Assembly: GCA_918026815.1 (NCBI GenBank)
Contig: CAKJVC010000061.1
Coordinates: 372,001 to 436,000 of the forward strand
Direction: 5' to 3'
DNA from: Chalara sp. BL73
Lineage: Eukaryota; Ascomycota; Leotiomycetes; Helotiales
DNA: 64,000 bases
The notes under the pieces are model-generated. The model did no database searches, had not been told where the DNA came from, and saw only the letters and a program-made list of their open reading frames with translations. Below, piece after piece: positions 58,898-64,000 of the stretch (the stretch's first letter is position 1; each line of letters begins with the position of its first letter). Position numbers and translations under genes: made by a program.

Positions 58898-60508
58898 ATG
58901 TCTGCCATGGATATGGATGCGCCTGTCTCTATTGCTTCGCAATTTAGAGAACAGCAAGGAACGAATGCGACGTAAGTAGCTCTTTTAAGGGGTTTTGGAG
59001 CGTTCTAACAACCCCGCAGTATCCTCTGTTGTAACTGTGGCGTACCGATCGATGGAACCACTTCTGCAGGAGCGCTTTGTTACGATTGTGTCAAACTTAC
59101 GGTCGATGTATCTGGGAGCATTCAGCGCGAGGCGACTGTCCATTTCTGCAGAGATTGCGATAGATGGCTATTGCCACCCAACTCCTGGGTCGTTGCCGCT
59201 CCAGAGTCCAGAGAACTTCTCGCCCTATGCCTAAAGAAATTACGGGGTCTGCAAAAAGTCAGAATTATTGATGCGAGCTTTATCTGGACGGAAGAGCACT
59301 CTAGAAGAATAAAGGTTAAGCTTACTATCCAGGACGAGGTATCGGAAGGGGTTATATTACAGCAAACGTTCGAGGTGGAATATGTCGTAGCAAATCAGCA
59401 GTGCCCGGATTGTGCAAAATCATATACTGCGAATACATGGAGAGCCTGTGTTCAGGTTCGGCAAAAAGTCCCGCACAAGAGAACCTTCCTCTATCTCGAA
59501 CAACTTATCCTCAAGCACGGTGCTCACCGGGAAACCATCAACATAAAAGAAGTTAAGGACGGCTTAGATTTCTTCTTTGCACATCGGAATCAGGCAGAGA
59601 AATTTGTAGACTTCCTACATTCGGTTGCGCCAGTGCAGACAAAGAAATCACAGGAGCTCATTTCCATGGATATCCACACATCTACCAAATCATTCAAGTT
59701 CACATTTTCGGTCAATCTTGTGCCGATTTGCAAAGACGATCTCGTCGCACTACCAATAAAGTTGGCAAAGCAAGCTGGCAACATTTTCCCATTAGGTCTA
59801 TGTTACCGTGTTGGCACTTCTCTCAACATTCTCGATCCGGCCACTCTTCAAGTCGCCGATATTAGCACTCCCATCTACTGGCGTGCGCCATTCTCAACAC
59901 TAGCAGACGTCGCAGAGCTTGTCGAGTTTATAGTCATGGATATCTCACCACTGGGAGTACAGAAAGGACGATGGCTTCTGGCAGAAGCTACAGTAGCTCG
60001 AGCGTCTGACCTCGGATCCAACACAAAAGAATACTACACCAGAACACACCTCGGAAACGTCATCCACGTTGGCGACTCTGTCATGGGCTACATGCTCACC
60101 GGCACCAACTTCAACTCTCCACAGTTCGAAGCGCTCGAAGAATCCAACACCTACTCTTCCGCCATTCCCGACGTTATGCTTGTCAAGAAATTCTACGAGC
60201 GCAAGAAGAAGTCCAAGAACCGCAACTGGCGCCTCAAGCGCATGGCAAAAGAAGAAGAAGAAATGTTACCAAAGAAACAGGACCAGGAGAAGATGGATAG
60301 AGATTACGAAATGTTCTTGCGGGATGTGGAAGAGGACCAGGAGTTGAGGAGCACATTAGCGCTGTATAAGGCTCAGCAAAAGGCGAAAGCAGATGCAGAT
60401 TCTATGAGTATCACGGAGACAGATGATGGGGATGATGAGACGCCGGGCATAGATATTTCCGAGTTGCTGGACGATATGGACAATCTTGATATCGAAGATG
60501 AACAGTAG
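58898..60508 (+). CDS. NMD3: 60S ribosomal export protein NMD3
   Basis: Exons 58898-58971 and 59020-60508 join over a 48-nt intron (GTAAGT..CTAAC..GCAG), giving 520 residues, the usual length. The N-terminus carries the Cys pairs of the family: ILCCNCGVPID, ALCYDCV, HFCRDCDRW and NQQCPDCAKSY, which bind zinc, followed by WRACVQVRQK. The central part has KRTFLYLEQLILKHGAH and the FFFAHRNQAEKFVDFLHSVAP segment. The C-terminus includes a basic stretch (ERKKKSKNRNWRLKRM), an acidic coil and a leucine-rich export-like end, ISELLDDMDNLDIEDEQ. NMD3 is an adaptor that binds late pre-60S subunits and recruits exportin Crm1. The short first exon is needed for a proper N-terminus; the longer open frame alone would start inside the zinc region. 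Confidence 0.96.
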
Positions 60509-60880
60509 GGTAGCTTGGGATTGTGTGCATGGGTACTGGCGCCGTAGGAAAATGGCGTTCTTCGCGGATAGCATGGAATAGATATATCGTGACATTAGGT
60601 GGGTAGGCTACCAATCGAGCATACCATCTTAAGCAGAGTGCATATATAATTTGAGTTACAATCCTTATTTTATTAGGTATTTGTTCCATCAGATTATGTT
60701 CTAAGAAACGCTTTGGGGCTGTAAAGTCATATTTTGAGTGCGAAGGCACATTCTTTATGCTTATAACCGAACGTGTCCCAGTTAGATCTTTGGATACAAA
60801 ATTATCGTACTCCGTTGCGCTAACTATATTATATAATCAAAGAGGTTTTACTACCATTTAGAGCGCTGGAGAGTTTAAAA
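60509..60880. other. Intergenic region downstream of NMD3
   Basis: 3' end of NMD3, then AT-rich DNA. No coding signal found. Confidence 0.5.
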
Positions 60881-61460
60881 TCAAACAAGGGCGACCGCTA
60901 CTAGAGTGGCCGCAACTATCCCCAGCATCGTCTCTAACCCTATATTCGTAGGTGCAATGTTAGCATGGGCCAATTTTCTTGCATACATTATTGCCGCCAT
61001 TCTGGTTGCAATCTCCAGATGATAGAAATACCCAGGCTAGCTTCATCTTCATCTGCTACTAGAGATATTCGAGCGTGTCTCAAAAAAAAAAAAAGACCCA
61101 GCTCTGTCGAGGTTGGGCCTCTTATTTTCTAGTATAGGCTCCTTCTTGTTTGTGATAAAATACCAGAGTGTTTTTCATTTTAGACATCCCGTGTACTTTT
61201 TATAAACGTCTCATATCCGATCTTGAGATCCGTTTTTGTCTCGTTGAGATGTTGTATCTCCACCCTGAGTTCATCTCGCTCCCTAGCGACGCGACTGTAG
61301 ATGTCCATGCATTTCTTAAATTTTATTTTAGCATATTCAATTTTGTATCGCAAAGACTCTATCTCGATCCTGGCTCTCCTCTGCAACCTCTCGAACTCGC
61401 TTTCTTTTTTCTAAAATTCTCCTCAGCCGTCTGATATGTATCTGGGTCATTACTACAAGG
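60881..61460 (-). pseudogene. Disrupted coiled-coil gene with a hydrophobic C-terminus
   Basis: Three minus-strand pieces look like parts of one protein but do not fit one frame. The first, DPDTYQTAEENFRKK (about 61412-61457), leads by a one-base shift at an A-run into SEFERLQRRARIEIESLRYKI and further helix (61180-61400). Then comes a separate tail YHLEIATRMAAIMYARKLAHANIAPTN and TMLGIVAATLVAVALV ending at 60881. An in-frame TAG precedes the tail and no good splice pair links it to the coil. I do not recognise a family. It may be a decayed gene, or a real one with sequencing error in the homopolymer at about 61409-61414. The tail could be a C-terminal membrane anchor. Confidence 0.4.
61078..61094 (+). 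repeat. Poly-A run next to an imperfect inverted repeat
   Basis: A-run of about 13 (61082-61094), directly before GACCCAGCTC and GAGGTTGGGC, which could pair imperfectly around a TGTC loop (61095-61118). A retroposon-like 3' end is possible, but there is no matching body. Confidence 0.4.
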
Positions 61461-62413
61461 TTGTTCTTAATAAGTACTTGTCTATTAAGGTCACTATACT
61501 TTAGCATCTTGCAAAACTTCACATATACAAAATTGTTACTTTGGCAAATCTCGGGGATATGGGATTCTTTGTCTTTGTTCTGTGGCCAGCACACAGATAA
61601 CAATATAACGGCGATAGCGAAGCAACTAATAGGGATCTGTGGGTTGAGTGGTTTGATTTTTAGCTTTTCCTGGTATTAAGTCGTGGAAGCTTCGCTCTGC
61701 AGGTGAATGTATGGTTGGAAAACTGAGATGATGTTGTATAGTTTAAAGGATTCTGTAATTAGGATAAATCTTTGATTAAATGGAAGCACCTATGGTGTAG
61801 ACCTCCTCCTGGTAATATGCACCACTAATAGGGTACTTTTCTGGCTGGAGTGAAATGATGCGCAATCAGTGATGATGGGTGTGAGCAAGAAATGTAAGTG
61901 CAAAGCATCGGTCGCAGTAAGCTCTCTAACCTATGGATGGATGGTTACCCCAAAACCCGGCAGTGTAGAATCCTTCTATCTTTAGGTGGACCTTCCCATT
62001 GAATACAAATACTCGTGAGAGAGTTTGATGAGGAAGGGGCTTTGAACAGCCAAGCATGTAGTTTCACAAAGCATGCGCAGCCATTTTACGACTACATGTA
62101 ATCATTACATCGGTTAAAAAATGCGTTTCAAGATGTAACGCGATACTGACCTCCTCCTACCAATTCATACGCCGTCGTCAATATATATCAGGGCTCTGGG
62201 CATGGCGGGCGAAATATTCAGAGCTCCTGCCATAAGCTACAGCGAAAAGTGAAAAAGCTACAATCCGACGAGACTAATAGAATCAATATAATCCTAAATA
62301 TATGCCTTTTTTTTATGACTTCCATTACGGCAGACTCGTAGAACCTGGAGGAGTCCAGCGGATAGTCTCTAGCCGAGTCCTCGGTTTTGGGGAGTTCTTA
62401 TAGAAACTTGAAA
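61461..62413. other. Intergenic region
   Basis: AT-rich stretch between the disrupted coiled-coil gene and the secreted hydrolase. A minus frame at 61337-61603 continues into the first but has no proper start. No other feature. Confidence 0.45.
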
Positions 62414-63718
62414 TCATGCCTCAATCCATTCCCTTACAACTTCCGCAATCTCATCACTGTTATTCTCCAAGAAAAACATATGGCCATTTCCCTTAATACC
62501 CAGCTCATTCAGCAGAACCAGACTCGCATTCACACCAGCCTGCTGTAAAAACGTCACAGTGCACCAGTCATAAGCGGGATGCCAGCTCGCCTCAGCAGTG
62601 ATGATTACGACTTTTAGATTCTTCAACTTCGCTAGTTGTCTCGGTGGTGGATTATCAGCCTGTACCACGCATTCCTCATCACTGCCTGGCTGTGTTGGCA
62701 AAACTTTCTTCACAATATCAACATCCGGGTTTGTGACTGGAGGTAAATATGTGAGAGGAACATCAGACTTCACATCTTTCATTAGCAGAGATAGGTCCTC
62801 AGACGAAAGAATACCCACCACTCCCCACTTCCTTGCCGGAACATGACCACTGCTCTTTGGCTCCCTAAATGGCGGTCCAGCAGGCTCAAGAGCCACGATA
62901 CTCTCAATCAGGTCTGGCCTTGAATCGGCCAGCAGCCATGGAAGCACCCCGCCTCGAGAATGGCCGATCAATATTACCTTCTTTCCGATCCTATCAAGAA
63001 GCTTGATACCAGCCCCTCGATCGATAGTCTGCTGGAGTGTGACGTTCATGAGCGATGGCGCGGTACTCGCGTAATATGCCTCGAATACGGGATCTCCTCG
63101 GGATCCGTTCCCCGGCCATTGCGTGTGAAGTTCTGCGCCAGGGTAATTGTTGTGTTTTTCGGGAGCAGTAAACCTTTGCTCAATAACCTCTGCTGTGATC
63201 ATAGATGGAGCACTTATGGAGCTTGGCGATTGTGGCTGCGAGTATGGACTCTATGCAAATGGCTTTAGTAACAGCCTGCTAATCCTGGGCGATTCATATG
63301 CTGAATCTTCTCTGGATGAGTGAGAACACGTACCCTCCCTCGTACAGGGATGTCCAGAAGGTACACCTTGTAGCCATGTCCAAGAAAATATGAGGCCCAA
63401 CCCGGACCACCATCGGGTTTGTTGAGCCAATTCTATTTAATCATAAACTACTGTTTCTGTCTAGATGAACACTCGGTTCTTACATACAGTTCCTGTCTGG
63501 CCGACGCCATGAACGAAGACGAGCGGGAATAGCTTTGCGCTTCCTCCAACTGGGGTGAGCTCTTCGACATACATATGGTTTGTAAGAACATGATTCCCAG
63601 TTGTATCGGTTACATACTCTCCGCCAATGTAGAAATATTTTCGTGTGTGAGCTGTCTCTTCTTTTGCTACGATTGTAGCAAAATGGAAACAAAGCAGGAT
63701 AACAAGATACGAAAACAT
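62414..63718 (-). CDS. Secreted alpha/beta hydrolase
   Basis: Three exons (63488-63718, 63334-63432, 62414-63235) with 55- and 98-nt introns give 383 residues. The start [20 protein letters not shown] is a signal peptide. The mature part begins with [12 protein letters not shown] and reaches the first fold motif [11 protein letters not shown] (HG turn), then [20 protein letters not shown]. The nucleophile elbow is GHSRGG in [22 protein letters not shown]. The acid is probably the Asp in the following VALEPAG/AYDWCTV area; the His is in [15 protein letters not shown] near the end. Several N-x-S/T sites fit secretion. The layout ([25 protein letters not shown]) fits a fungal family of extracellular hydrolases with unknown ester or peptide substrate. 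The codon before the ATG context (GTGACC) is not needed. Confidence 0.85.
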
Positions 63719-64000
63719 GGTCACTCAAGCTTTGGTTTAGGTGAAATGTCAAATTGAGCATTCTTATTGAGGATAAGTAATTTATGTGTGTTCTTCTGTG
63801 GACGCCTGACTTCGAATATCAGCCTATATCCTGCTGGCGGGGTTTGGCTCGGCTCTGTGGTGCCAAACATAATTTTCATCTAAACCTATATGAAGCTCAT
63901 TCGGTTCAAGAGAGCTTTGCAAGGCTTTTTAGAAGTTTCCATATTGTACTTGCCGTTGTGAGCCATGCTAAAGGCACCATTTTTCGTAGGGATAATTATT
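63719..64000. other. Upstream region of the secreted hydrolase, window end
   Basis: Promoter side of the hydrolase; nothing else recognised in the last 280 bases. Confidence 0.5.

Overview
This window comes from a filamentous ascomycete (Pezizomycotina). The protein resemblances, which I judged without a database, fit Leotiomycetes/Helotiales best, but that rank is an inference. The signs are short introns (about 45-100 nt) with GT..AG borders and CTAAC/CTGAC-like branch points, Zn2Cys6 regulators of the XlnR and NirA types, a DHA1-type MFS relic, a fungal PPG1 phosphatase, and spacious intergenic DNA full of simple repeats. I see no bacterial-type features, no rRNA or tRNA gene, no CRISPR array and no intact transposon.

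Layout. 0-8.3 kb is gene-poor: a Ser/Tyr-rich small protein (1962-2656, minus), a 9-nt minisatellite near 3.8 kb and a hidden two-exon small gene (5978-6377, minus). 8.3-16 kb holds a membrane-anchored prolyl 4-hydroxylase-like oxygenase, the PP2A-like phosphatase PPG1, a divergent small membrane protein, and a three-exon 1126-residue protein without a recognisable domain. 16.8-19.4 kb is a graveyard with a decayed bZIP fragment and a broken MFS transporter. 20.4-26.9 kb carries a NirA/NIT4-like Zn2Cys6 regulator, a SRPBCC protein and an Alr4036-type FMN-binding protein. 29.4-41.1 kb carries a fungal-specific hypothetical, an Arc1/EMAPII-like tRNA-binding protein, an F-box protein, a 2EXR/F-box-like protein, a zinc alcohol dehydrogenase and an HSL-family esterase. 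A 6.8-kb gene-free stretch rich in microsatellites then leads into xlnR (47.9-50.9 kb). 52.3-60.5 kb has an HRI-type eIF2-alpha kinase, a nuclear-looking hypothetical, a TauD-type dioxygenase and, divergent from it, NMD3. 60.9-63.7 kb has a disrupted coiled-coil gene and a secreted alpha/beta hydrolase.

How the genes relate. This is mostly an ordinary collection of independently transcribed genes, not one pathway. Themes that recur are translation and ribosome control (NMD3, the Arc1-like protein, the eIF2-alpha kinase) and nutrient regulation (xlnR, the nirA-like regulator, the TauD dioxygenase). Gene models were built by joining reading frames at plausible splice sites; total lengths were checked to be multiples of three, except in the 5' part of the kinase gene, where one exon border stays open. 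I did not find a convincing new multi-gene system. The best leads are the domainless 1126-residue protein, the hidden small gene, two GC-AG introns, the possible dual start of the Arc1-like gene, the decayed bZIP/MFS block and the repeat-rich region upstream of xlnR.
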